Source: 14-2 sp963628035 (lineage in GTDB: Bacteria; Bacillota; Clostridia; Lachnospirales; Lachnospiraceae). From it: DNA of 64,000 nt. Below are positions 9,990 to 17,965 of this stretch, one piece after another. The stretch covers positions 58,936 through 122,935 of the forward strand of contig CAVGED010000041.1 of the NCBI GenBank assembly GCA_963628035.1, given 5' to 3'. Within the stretch, counting starts at the first letter, position 1, and every line of letters starts with the position of its first letter. Both the position numbers and the translations under genes were made by a program. The notes beneath the pieces are model-generated. The model did no database searches. It was not told the DNA's origin and was given only the letters and a program-made list of their open reading frames with translations.

Positions 9990-12263
9990 TCAATGGAACA
10001 GGTAGACTTCGCCAAACGCAATCTCAGCATTCTCTGACAACGTAAGTTCCAGTATCTTTCCGCTGAGTTGTTTCGCCTTGGTGTGTACGCGGTTCCATCC
10101 GTTATGGAGCGTAACCTCCGCCACTGTCACTCCGTTGTTTCTTACAATACAGCCGGTCTCTTTTTCTGCCCGAAGCAGAAGATCACAAAGCGTATATTGT
10201 GACAGTTCTTCCTCAAAATGCAGTTTCAGCTGCGGCTTACTGCCCTCCGGCTGGATCCGCAGTTCCCGGTATATATCATGATAGTTGATGGTCATTGAGG
10301 TGAACTCGCCGGTTATGGCTCGCTGCTCAAACAGCTCCTCGTGCAGGATGATCTTTACCCCGCCTCCGACAAATAAGGAAAGATTCCTGGTTACCCCGCC
10401 AAACACAAACTCAAGCGCTGCAAATCCGGTTTTCTTTTCCGCCAGGCAAACCATCCCGTTTTCCGTCTGTTCTGCCGCTCTTCCATCCACCGTAAAGGAA
10501 AATTCCGCATCTGCGTTCGCCGTAAGCTTCCAAGCACCCTGTTCTGCTTTCGCAATATCCAGTGTCAGACCATACCTTTCATGCAGCTCCAACAGATATA
10601 ATACTGCTTCTCTGGAACGGTCAAAATAGCTGCCCTCTGCATCGATTCTGGTGCCGCTGTAAAGAGCGGCAGTGATCCGGCTTATGATATGCAGCGCATC
10701 CACGCCCTTCTGTGCATATCCATGGATCAGCCTTTTCAGAAATTCATACTCCTCATTTCCGTCCCGGATGGCCTTTAAGCGTATTGTCTCCACCGGACCA
10801 TAGATGCCGTAAGGCCTGCCGGGGTACATGAGGATGCCCTCCCCATTGGAGCCGGCACCATGATGTGCCGGATACGAATAAATATCTTCCAGAAATGCCG
10901 CAGGAACTACATTCATGTTCATTCCGTCATTGGTAAGCCAGTACAGATTGCCTCTGATATCATACTCTGCCATCATCCAGCCGATGATCCTGGCGGAATA
11001 GCCGATATCATCAATATGATAGCCCGGATAAGGTGCATTTGGCGCGTTGCAGCCGTACCACCAGCGTTCATTTTCATTCTTGTAACAGGCGCGCTGCGAC
11101 GGATGGTCATACCCCTCAAACCGGGGGCAAAGAGCGACCTTTGTCACATCATATGTATAACGCTGTCCGTTTTCATCCAGCACCTCCCGCATACGTGGGT
11201 TGAACCGGTCGTAAAAATCCGTATGTACGTTTGGAATCACTGCCATCGACCGTAAGATTTCCTGTCCCATAGGCGTATCCATGCGAGAGTCCTCTTTGCA
11301 GGCCTCCGCCGCTTTCTTAAGGATCATCGGCCAGCGTTCAATGCAATACTTTACTTTTCCGTCCGGATATTTTACGCCGAAGGGTTCGTCCACCATCCAT
11401 TCGTAATGCCGCACATACGCCACAAGATTTTTCCTGAGTTCAAAGCTCTTATCCTTCAAGGCCACCAGGCGTTTTATGAAATCCTCTTCATCCACAATCT
11501 CGCCCCAGCGTTCCGATTTCAGCGGCGGAGTCGGAACAGATATCGTAGAAGCTCCCTTCTCTATCGCTTCGGCACAAGCTTTTGTCCATTCGCTGTAAGG
11601 ATATTCATCGTCGCAAAAATATGGATTGGTACTGGAAAGTCTGTGCCTTCGAAGGCATGCACCGTACTTCTCGTACAGCTCCTGACTCTTCTCACCTTCA
11701 AAATGTTCCATATAGGATGCGCTGACAGCGAACAGGCTCTTTGACGTAGTAACATCCTCCAGTGTCAGATCCAGAACATGGACAAAAACCGCCACAGAAA
11801 CCGGCCTTCCTGCATACAGGGTAAAAAATCCGCGATATGCTCCGGCCGGCTGATCTTTGGGTATCTTAAGATCCACAAAAACCGCTCCGTTTTCTCCCTT
11901 TTGTATCCTGTTCTCGCCATGCATGGCGGGGGCATCTTCGGGAATCAAAGCATCTGGGTAATATCCCGTGGGATATCCGTTTTTTCTCCAATTCCGATCA
12001 ACCTGAATATATTTTTCATAATAACAGGCAAAATTATCTTTGCTTAAAATATCGCCCTTGTCATTCGCCAGGTCATCGCGCTTAAGGGCGAAGGAGAGAT
12101 CCTCTTTCGCCCGTATCACCAGCTGGGCGCTTTCATATTCGTTCTTAACCGCAAGAAACTGCAGACCTTCTGTCATATCCCGCTCTATGGTTTCCTCTTC
12201 CCTGCGGATTCGTGCGGAAGATGTCATGCAATATATCGTTGCAAGATCCGTTTCGTAATGCAT
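9990..12263 (-). CDS. GH123-like (DUF4091) glycoside hydrolase, cytoplasmic paralogue
   Basis: This 757-residue paralogue aligns along its whole length with the two exported GH123-like proteins of the locus but starts directly in the first domain, with no signal peptide or membrane segment. The acidic pair is Asp292-Glu293 in MVDEPF. It also keeps YPGYHIDD, GWMMAEYDIRGNLYW and GSNGEGILMYPGRPYG. It ends in a beta-sandwich (IAFGEVYLFH) like that of the lipoprotein paralogue. The start is an ATG with an AAGGAG site upstream. I infer that it trims oligosaccharides after import through the adjacent ABC transporter. It lies between the solute-binding protein gene and the lipoprotein paralogue gene. 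Confidence 0.8.
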   Translation of the reverse strand: MHYETDLATIYCMTSSARIRREEETIERDMTEGLQFLAVKNEYESAQLVIRAKEDLSFALKRDDLANDKGDILSKDNFACYYEKYIQVDRNWRKNGYPTGYYPDALIPEDAPAMHGENRIQKGENGAVFVDLKIPKDQPAGAYRGFFTLYAGRPVSVAVFVHVLDLTLEDVTTSKSLFAVSASYMEHFEGEKSQELYEKYGACLRRHRLSSTNPYFCDDEYPYSEWTKACAEAIEKGASTISVPTPPLKSERWGEIVDEEDFIKRLVALKDKSFELRKNLVAYVRHYEWMVDEPFGVKYPDGKVKYCIERWPMILKKAAEACKEDSRMDTPMGQEILRSMAVIPNVHTDFYDRFNPRMREVLDENGQRYTYDVTKVALCPRFEGYDHPSQRACYKNENERWWYGCNAPNAPYPGYHIDDIGYSARIIGWMMAEYDIRGNLYWLTNDGMNMNVVPAAFLEDIYSYPAHHGAGSNGEGILMYPGRPYGIYGPVETIRLKAIRDGNEEYEFLKRLIHGYAQKGVDALHIISRITAALYSGTRIDAEGSYFDRSREAVLYLLELHERYGLTLDIAKAEQGAWKLTANADAEFSFTVDGRAAEQTENGMVCLAEKKTGFAALEFVFGGVTRNLSLFVGGGVKIILHEELFEQRAITGEFTSMTINYHDIYRELRIQPEGSKPQLKLHFEEELSQYTLCDLLLRAEKETGCIVRNNGVTVAEVTLHNGWNRVHTKAKQLSGKILELTLSENAEIAFGEVYLFH

Positions 12264-12295
12264 CTGTTCTCCTTATCCTTTGTCCGGAATCATCA

Positions 12296-13966
12296 TCAGT
12301 TCAATCCCGCCTGACTCAGTGCGCGGTTCCATCGGGCCTGATTATTTTCGTTCCAGTATTCGATAGTCTTATCAAAGATATACTGTGCTGATTTATCGTA
12401 CGTAACAAACATGGTGTTGATACCATCTGACTCACAGCCGGCAATATACCTTACATCGCCGTCACGCCCCAACGGGAAGGTCAGATAATAGGGAAGCATA
12501 ATTGTGAAATCCCGGATCATGAGTCTGGAACATTCCGCCTGGAGATTAAAGGTATTTTCCGCCTCCGCCATCATCTTGTCGAATTCTTCCTTGTTGTCCC
12601 GTTCCAGACTGAAATTGAAGGGCAGGCGTCCGCCCGACGTGTTCTGACAATATATGGTGTTCGCTCTGTCTGTCGCCATGTAACGCAGGAAGTCCACCGC
12701 CACATCCTTCGCCGATGCGTTTGCCGGAATGACTCCATTGCTGGTGCTGGCAATGTTATAGACCATACCGCGTGCTTCCCGGATCCGGTCAAAATCAGCC
12801 TGACTTACGGTTCCGTAGGAAGAAGCTGTCTTTCCTTCATCGATCTCTGCTACTATGGCTGACAGAATCTCATCCGGCGTCTTTCCCTCCGCAGCCGCTG
12901 TCTCCTTAATCGTTGGTGTCTTCTCTACAATGGAACTGATCACAGGGGTAACCATCATCCCCATCTTATCATCATATCCCTGCTCCTTATATCCCAGTGC
13001 CAGATCCTTCATCTCATTGCTGAACCAGTCACCGTTTCCGAAGAACAGACCCTGGCGGATCAGCAGGCGGGACTGTCCCTGGATAAAATCGTAGTTCGAG
13101 GAAGACCGATCATAATATCCATACTCCTCGCGATGCAGCTTCTCCATGATCTTTAAGGATTCCAGACGTCCCTGCTGTTCGAATATCTTCACCGAGTTGC
13201 GGACACCGTCCTCGTCAATCCCGTTCCAGAAATTCTTGAAATTCTCCACGCCCTCATACTGTGCCCACCATTCGGTAAACATGGAGTCAATATAAGGAAT
13301 CTGAGAAGAAATAAGGGAATACGTATATGGATAAGCCGATTTCTTTCCTCCCCAACTCTTCACCGTCTCCATAAGGGCAAACAGCTCATCGGTAGTCCTG
13401 GGAACGCTCAGCCCCAATTCTTCTAACAGCGTCTCATTATAAACCAACCCTAGTATAGACGTAGACCACGGAACAGAATAGTACTTCGCATTCTCCGAGC
13501 CTTCCGGAAGATATGCCAGCATATCAAGAACATCCGGCAATACCTTATCGATAAATTTGCGGCCGTCTTCTCCCGGAATCTCTGAATTGAACACCAGATC
13601 TGTCAGATCCAGCAGATAATCCTCATTTCCGTAATACCATTCCATATCCTGTGTAAACAGCAGATCGATGGTATTGCTGTCCGGGTTGGTAATACGTGTC
13701 TGACCATATGTGTTTTCGTCGTTTATTACTGTTTTGTAGCTGTAATTCGGATATTTTTCCTTTACCCAGTCCTGCTCGCCGAAGTCCTTAAGCAGCGCCT
13801 CCAGCCATTCCGTACCATAACCGGCCTGCCAGCAGTATACTTCCAGAAGCTGGTCCGTATCGCCATTCTTTCCGCCGCCTCCGGACGTTCCACATCCGGT
13901 TAAGCTTGTGGCCGTCAGCGTCACTGCCAGGAATGTCACTATCACTCTTCTTATCATGCTTTTCAT
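12296..13966 (-). CDS. ABC transporter extracellular solute-binding lipoprotein (sugar type)
   Basis: This 556-residue protein has a signal peptide with an LTGC lipobox (Cys25), followed by a glycine-rich linker and a family 1-like solute-binding fold starting at LLEVYCWQAGYGTEW. At 556 residues it is longer than a classical MalE and more like the binding proteins that pair with LplB/YtcP-type permeases. It is expected to capture an oligosaccharide outside the cell and hand it to the two permeases encoded directly upstream. No ATPase gene lies in this locus, so the pump probably uses a shared MsmX/UgpC-type ATPase encoded elsewhere (known for CUT1 transporters; inference here). Confidence 0.9.
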   Translation of the reverse strand: MKSMIRRVIVTFLAVTLTATSLTGCGTSGGGGKNGDTDQLLEVYCWQAGYGTEWLEALLKDFGEQDWVKEKYPNYSYKTVINDENTYGQTRITNPDSNTIDLLFTQDMEWYYGNEDYLLDLTDLVFNSEIPGEDGRKFIDKVLPDVLDMLAYLPEGSENAKYYSVPWSTSILGLVYNETLLEELGLSVPRTTDELFALMETVKSWGGKKSAYPYTYSLISSQIPYIDSMFTEWWAQYEGVENFKNFWNGIDEDGVRNSVKIFEQQGRLESLKIMEKLHREEYGYYDRSSSNYDFIQGQSRLLIRQGLFFGNGDWFSNEMKDLALGYKEQGYDDKMGMMVTPVISSIVEKTPTIKETAAAEGKTPDEILSAIVAEIDEGKTASSYGTVSQADFDRIREARGMVYNIASTSNGVIPANASAKDVAVDFLRYMATDRANTIYCQNTSGGRLPFNFSLERDNKEEFDKMMAEAENTFNLQAECSRLMIRDFTIMLPYYLTFPLGRDGDVRYIAGCESDGINTMFVTYDKSAQYIFDKTIEYWNENNQARWNRALSQAGLN

Positions 13967-14012
13967 ATTTACATTTCCTTCTTTCTGTTGTTTGTTTGTT
14001 GGTTTGTCTTTA

Positions 14013-14927
14013 TCAACCTTTGATTCCGCCGATGGACATGTTTTCCATGATCTTATCGGAGAAGCAGAGGAATAATACCAATACCGGAATCATAGAAACG
14101 ATAATGCCCGCAAAATAAAGAGGGGCTTTCCCTGTCCGCAGCAAGGTGTTCTTCACCAGATACATTCCCGATGCAAGGGTCGGATACGAGGGCATGTATA
14201 ACAACGGTCCCATATAATCGTTCCACTGCCCGATAAAGGAGTTTATCATCAGAGCCATCATCATTGGCTTTGCCTGGGGCAGCATAACCTTGAAGAACAA
14301 GGTAAACTCTCCGCCGCCGTCAATGTACACCGCCTCGGCGTAGCTGGTGGAAATACTCTTGAAGAATCCGTAATAGACCATGAATCCCATACCGCCGAAG
14401 GTGATGGCAGTCACAATCTTAAAAAACGGCGTATCATACAGACCCATATCATAAATCAACTTAAAGTAACCACCGCTGTTTCCGACTACCGGGATCGTCA
14501 TGGAGAACACGATCACCGCATAGATAAGGTTCCTGCCCCGGAAACGAAAACGGGACATGACATAGGCAAAATATGTTTCCACCAACGCACAGACACATAC
14601 CGGCACTACAGCTTCCCAGATATTGTTCCATACCATCTCCAGATATCCGGCACCATCCGGTGTTTTGATCATGGAAAATACCTCCAGATAGTTCCGAAAC
14701 CGCCATATCTTCGGCATCGCAAAGGCATTCCCAAGCGTCAGATCCAGTGTATAATCCACAAAAGGTTTAAAGGAACTGATTGCCATCCATATGATCGGAT
14801 AGATCATAGATACCGTATAGATCATTAACAGTATCCATACAAATATGTACAGGATCCGTTCTCCCTTTGATCGTTTGACCTTCCGTTTTCTCAAACTGTG
14901 TTTTTTTGTCGCTGTCACTTCTCTCAT
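14013..14927 (-). CDS. Carbohydrate ABC transporter permease (MalG/CUT1 type)
   Basis: The frame can start at 14966, but the ATG at 14927 has AGAAGG five bases upstream and avoids most of the overlap with the preceding gene, giving 304 residues. After a basic N-terminus come about six membrane segments. The cytoplasmic EAA loop (AEAVYIDGGGEFTLFFKVMLP) is the contact site for the ATPase. The C-terminus ends in MENMSIGGIKG, typical of the MalG/YtcP class. It is the second permease of the pair and forms a heterodimer with the product of 14938-15867. It presumably imports an oligosaccharide derived from the target glycan. Confidence 0.92.
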   Translation of the reverse strand: MREVTATKKHSLRKRKVKRSKGERILYIFVWILLMIYTVSMIYPIIWMAISSFKPFVDYTLDLTLGNAFAMPKIWRFRNYLEVFSMIKTPDGAGYLEMVWNNIWEAVVPVCVCALVETYFAYVMSRFRFRGRNLIYAVIVFSMTIPVVGNSGGYFKLIYDMGLYDTPFFKIVTAITFGGMGFMVYYGFFKSISTSYAEAVYIDGGGEFTLFFKVMLPQAKPMMMALMINSFIGQWNDYMGPLLYMPSYPTLASGMYLVKNTLLRTGKAPLYFAGIIVSMIPVLVLFLCFSDKIMENMSIGGIKG

Positions 14928-14937
14928 CACCACCTTC

Positions 14938-15867
14938 TCAATATTCCACTGCCGGAATTCGTTCAATGATCTTACGCACCAACAGGATCACCGGCACTCC
15001 TACGATGGTAAAGCACAGGCCTGCCGCCGATACCACACCGTAGAAACCGCTTCCTCCTGCCTGTCCGCTTCCGTATACCTGCCGGAAGATCCAGTAGGAA
15101 ACGGTCTGGGTCTGATATTGATTCAAAGAATCGAACAAAAGGATCGGTCCACTGGCGGTAAACAGCGTTGTCATCTGGAAGATGAGCAGCGTAGAGAACA
15201 TCGGCCAGATCAGAGGGAAGATAATACTTACAAGCTCCCGGAACGGGCCGCAGCCATCCAGCTTCGCGGCCTCGATCACATCCACGGGAATTCGTGCCAG
15301 AGAGCCGTGAAACATCAGCATGCCGGTAAAGCCTGTCCATATGCAATAGGCAATGATCGTCCAGGTTGCAGTAGCGGTTCTGCCAAGGAGTCCTTCTGTG
15401 GGCAGAGGGTGTCCCAGGCTGTTTAGGATCACACCCAGCGGCCCCTGTGGCTTAATGAATTCCGAAAAGATGCTGGTCAAAACCACAGCGGAAACAATGG
15501 CCGGGAGATAGAATACGATCCGAAATACCTTGTACATATAGATTTTTTTATACAGGAAATATGCCACAAACAGATTCACAAACAGCATCAGGATGCCTTC
15601 TGCAAAATAAATTATGGTGTTGCGAAGGGCAATATTGATGTCGCCGTTCTCGCTGGTCAGTTCATCCCAGAAGGTTCGGAAATTATCCATGGTCCATTCG
15701 CCTGTCTGCGGCTTCTGGAAGGCCAGTAGCAACGTATTAAAATTGACGCTCACCCAGAAAATGATAAAGCTTAAGATTGGCAGCGTAACACCGACAGCGA
15801 TAAACACACCCCTGTTGACATTCCATTTCTTCTTGCGCCTTGATTGTTGTGTTCCTCTTGTTTTCAT
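14938..15867 (-). CDS. Carbohydrate ABC transporter permease (MalF/LplB type)
   Basis: This 309-residue inner-membrane protein has a basic N-terminus, a first membrane segment at about residues 20-45, and further segments to the end. The EAA loop is DVIEAAKLDGCGPFRELVSI. It lacks the large periplasm-type loop of enteric MalF, as usual in Gram-positive LplB/UgpA-type proteins. The start is the ATG after CAGGAGAG. It forms the import channel with the MalG-type protein encoded immediately downstream, and the binding protein gene comes third. Confidence 0.92.
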   Translation of the reverse strand: MKTRGTQQSRRKKKWNVNRGVFIAVGVTLPILSFIIFWVSVNFNTLLLAFQKPQTGEWTMDNFRTFWDELTSENGDINIALRNTIIYFAEGILMLFVNLFVAYFLYKKIYMYKVFRIVFYLPAIVSAVVLTSIFSEFIKPQGPLGVILNSLGHPLPTEGLLGRTATATWTIIAYCIWTGFTGMLMFHGSLARIPVDVIEAAKLDGCGPFRELVSIIFPLIWPMFSTLLIFQMTTLFTASGPILLFDSLNQYQTQTVSYWIFRQVYGSGQAGGSGFYGVVSAAGLCFTIVGVPVILLVRKIIERIPAVEY

Positions 15868-15896
15868 CTCATCTCTCCTGTTGCATATGTTTCACT

Positions 15897-16046
15897 TCAA
15901 TCCGTCCATGTACCAATGTTATCCGCATTCCCTGTAGGGGGAGAAAATGGACTGTCATTATCACCGATCACCGAACTTGTTATAATATCCTCGCTGTCCA
16001 GCTCTATTTTTTCCAGGTAAGGACTTTCATATCTATACTTAGTCAT
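15897..16046 (-). CDS. Small 49-residue peptide, unknown function
   Basis: An ATG at 16046-16044 opens a 49-codon frame ending in TGA at 15897-15899. It lies in the gap between the 602-residue repeat protein (stop 14 bases upstream) and the first permease gene. The peptide begins MTKYRYESPYLEKIELDSED, continues IITSSVIGDNDSPFSPP and ends in TWTD. It is acidic, has no cysteine, no signal peptide and no membrane segment. The candidate ribosome-binding site (AGAGGTAGAGAAG) is moderate. The frame fills the gap cleanly, which supports a real gene. I recognise no family; its basic-then-acidic layout resembles small peptides often found beside surface-protein genes in Clostridia, but I cannot assign a role. 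Confidence 0.55.
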   Translation of the reverse strand: MTKYRYESPYLEKIELDSEDIITSSVIGDNDSPFSPPTGNADNIGTWTD

Positions 16047-16060
16047 CGTCTTCTCTACCT

Positions 16061-17869
16061 CTATTTCTTGATCAGCCTGATGTCGGCGATGTACATCTTG
16101 ACATCCGTAGTTGAAGCATCACCGCAGAAAATCATACTGGTGCTGTTCTCAATAAATTTCTGCCAGAAATTCTCAAAGTTTCCTTCGCAGGCGTCGGCAG
16201 CGCTGCTCGTATTGGTCAGAGGGATCTCAATCTCTGTCCAAGTATTTGTTATGGCTGTCCAATTAAGATCGTAGGATTTGCCTTCTGCAAAATACAGAAA
16301 GTTGGCAGAACCATCCGGATCGTCTGTCTTGACCTTAAATACAAGTGTATCACTGCCCTCATAATCGGATTTTTCAAATACCGGGCTGGAACCGCGGAAC
16401 AGATGTGCCCAGACACCACTGTTTACACAAATGACGCCGTCCTGTCCTTCATAGTTTTTCAACCATGAAACTGCTGTTGAATGTCCGCCTAAGACAGCCT
16501 CGCTGTCCGTATCCCAGAGCGTTCCTGCTTCATATACCTTAAGCTGATAGCTTCCATAAGTAACGGATCCGAAGGAATTCTCTGCTTGATATGAAACCGT
16601 GTATGTCCCCTTCTGCTCCGGTGTAAAGCTTCCGTTTGTAACAATATAGTGACTTCCATCCGGCCTTGTAACATAACAGGAGATGTTTTTCAGACCGTTG
16701 AATACCGCTGCATGATTATCAATACTTGACAATACAAGCTCCTGTCCGGCGGCTGCCTTGGTTATCGTGCTTGTCACCACAGCCTTTTTCACCAGCTTAA
16801 TATCGGCAACATAGATGGAAACGTCATTTGAACTTCTTTCCCCACACCAGATCATACTGCTGCTGTTTGTGACAAATTTCTCCCAGAAATTTTCAAAATT
16901 TCCTTCACAGGCAGATGTATCTGTTGCCGTTTTCGTGTTGGTAAGCGGAATTTCCACCTGTGTCCATACATCTGTAACCGCTGTATAGATAAGATCATAT
17001 GTCTGGCCTTCTGCAAAATACCGGATATCTGCAATTCCGTCCGGATCATCCGTCTTTACCTTGAATACCAGCGTGTCACTTCCTGCATATGCTTCCTTGG
17101 CAAACATCGGTGAAACACTTCTGAATATATGTCCCCAGACATCATCTCCGGTGCCTTTCCAGCGGATCACGCCTTCTTCTCCTTCATATTGAGACAGCCA
17201 CGTGTAAATAGTCTGACTATGACCGCCCAGTGCTTCTTCACTATCCGTGTTCCATAGGGTTCCGTTTGTATACGATTCTGTTCCGATCAGGCAATTCACA
17301 TAATCCTGTATTTCTGCTGTCTCTGTGCTCGTACCTGCATCTATTCCGCTTTTGATCTCCTCTGCTACCTGTTTCACGGAACGTGTCTGCTGCGTATCTG
17401 TCACAGCAGTGTCCGTGCTGTTCTTCACGGATGCCTTCAAAACTGCATGGATATTCGTTGCATAATCCGTATCCATGGGAATCCCTGTGATCACCAGGTT
17501 GGTACGGTAGCTGTTATTCCCAAGTTCAATATAATTCACCCCAATCACCGTCCGTGTACCTGTGATACCTTCTACGCCCCACTGCCATGACCAGTTTATA
17601 TCAGCCATGGTCAATCCAGTCGGCAGCGTGATGGTATAACCGAACCGTAAGTCTGCCTTTCCGGTAGCAGCTTCCTTGTCCTTAGGAGCGGCACCTACCG
17701 CATATCCTTCCGGCATACGTACGGAACCGCCCAGGAAAGATATGCCGATCTGTGTGTTGGCAGCGTTTACGATGTCGGCCTTCTTTACGCCAAATCCACC
17801 CAATATCCCGGCTGTCAATGCAAGCACGCACATCATACTTAGTAATTTTCTCTTGGTTTGCTTTCTCAT
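16061..17869 (-). CDS. Secreted protein with GGS module and two LWDTD binding-like repeats
   Basis: This 602-residue protein has an exported signal peptide (hydrophobic residues about 10-28, then AANT) and a strong GGAGG site. Residues about 40-205 form a module beginning ISFLGGSVRMPEGY and containing KADLRFGY, NNSYRTNLVITGIPMDTDY and a DYVNCLIG end. The same module closes the GH123-like protein encoded just upstream. Two repeats of the LWDTD type follow: the first is the RWKGTGDDVWGHIFR type, the second the VICVNSGVWAHLFRG type. An Ig-like linker separates them. There is no catalytic motif, lipobox or sorting signal, so it may be released or held by its binding modules. A role in glycan capture is inferred. 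Confidence 0.75.
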   Translation of the reverse strand: MRKQTKRKLLSMMCVLALTAGILGGFGVKKADIVNAANTQIGISFLGGSVRMPEGYAVGAAPKDKEAATGKADLRFGYTITLPTGLTMADINWSWQWGVEGITGTRTVIGVNYIELGNNSYRTNLVITGIPMDTDYATNIHAVLKASVKNSTDTAVTDTQQTRSVKQVAEEIKSGIDAGTSTETAEIQDYVNCLIGTESYTNGTLWNTDSEEALGGHSQTIYTWLSQYEGEEGVIRWKGTGDDVWGHIFRSVSPMFAKEAYAGSDTLVFKVKTDDPDGIADIRYFAEGQTYDLIYTAVTDVWTQVEIPLTNTKTATDTSACEGNFENFWEKFVTNSSSMIWCGERSSNDVSIYVADIKLVKKAVVTSTITKAAAGQELVLSSIDNHAAVFNGLKNISCYVTRPDGSHYIVTNGSFTPEQKGTYTVSYQAENSFGSVTYGSYQLKVYEAGTLWDTDSEAVLGGHSTAVSWLKNYEGQDGVICVNSGVWAHLFRGSSPVFEKSDYEGSDTLVFKVKTDDPDGSANFLYFAEGKSYDLNWTAITNTWTEIEIPLTNTSSAADACEGNFENFWQKFIENSTSMIFCGDASTTDVKMYIADIRLIKK

Positions 17870-17910
17870 AATAATCCTCCTTTGATTTGAAAAGAAATAT
17901 TTATTTTAAA

Positions 17911-17932
17911 CTCATGACTGTCCCATCATGAG
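17911..17932. repeat. Short inverted repeat in the gap between two locus genes
   Basis: CTCATGA and TCATGAG arms of seven bases flank an eight-base loop between the secreted GH123-like gene and the 602-residue repeat gene. On the minus strand it is followed by an AT-rich but not U-only run. It could partly terminate or stabilise the transcript. Weak evidence. Confidence 0.35.
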
Positions 17933-17965
17933 AATATCATTCCTTCGAAACCGATTTCTTTGTCA

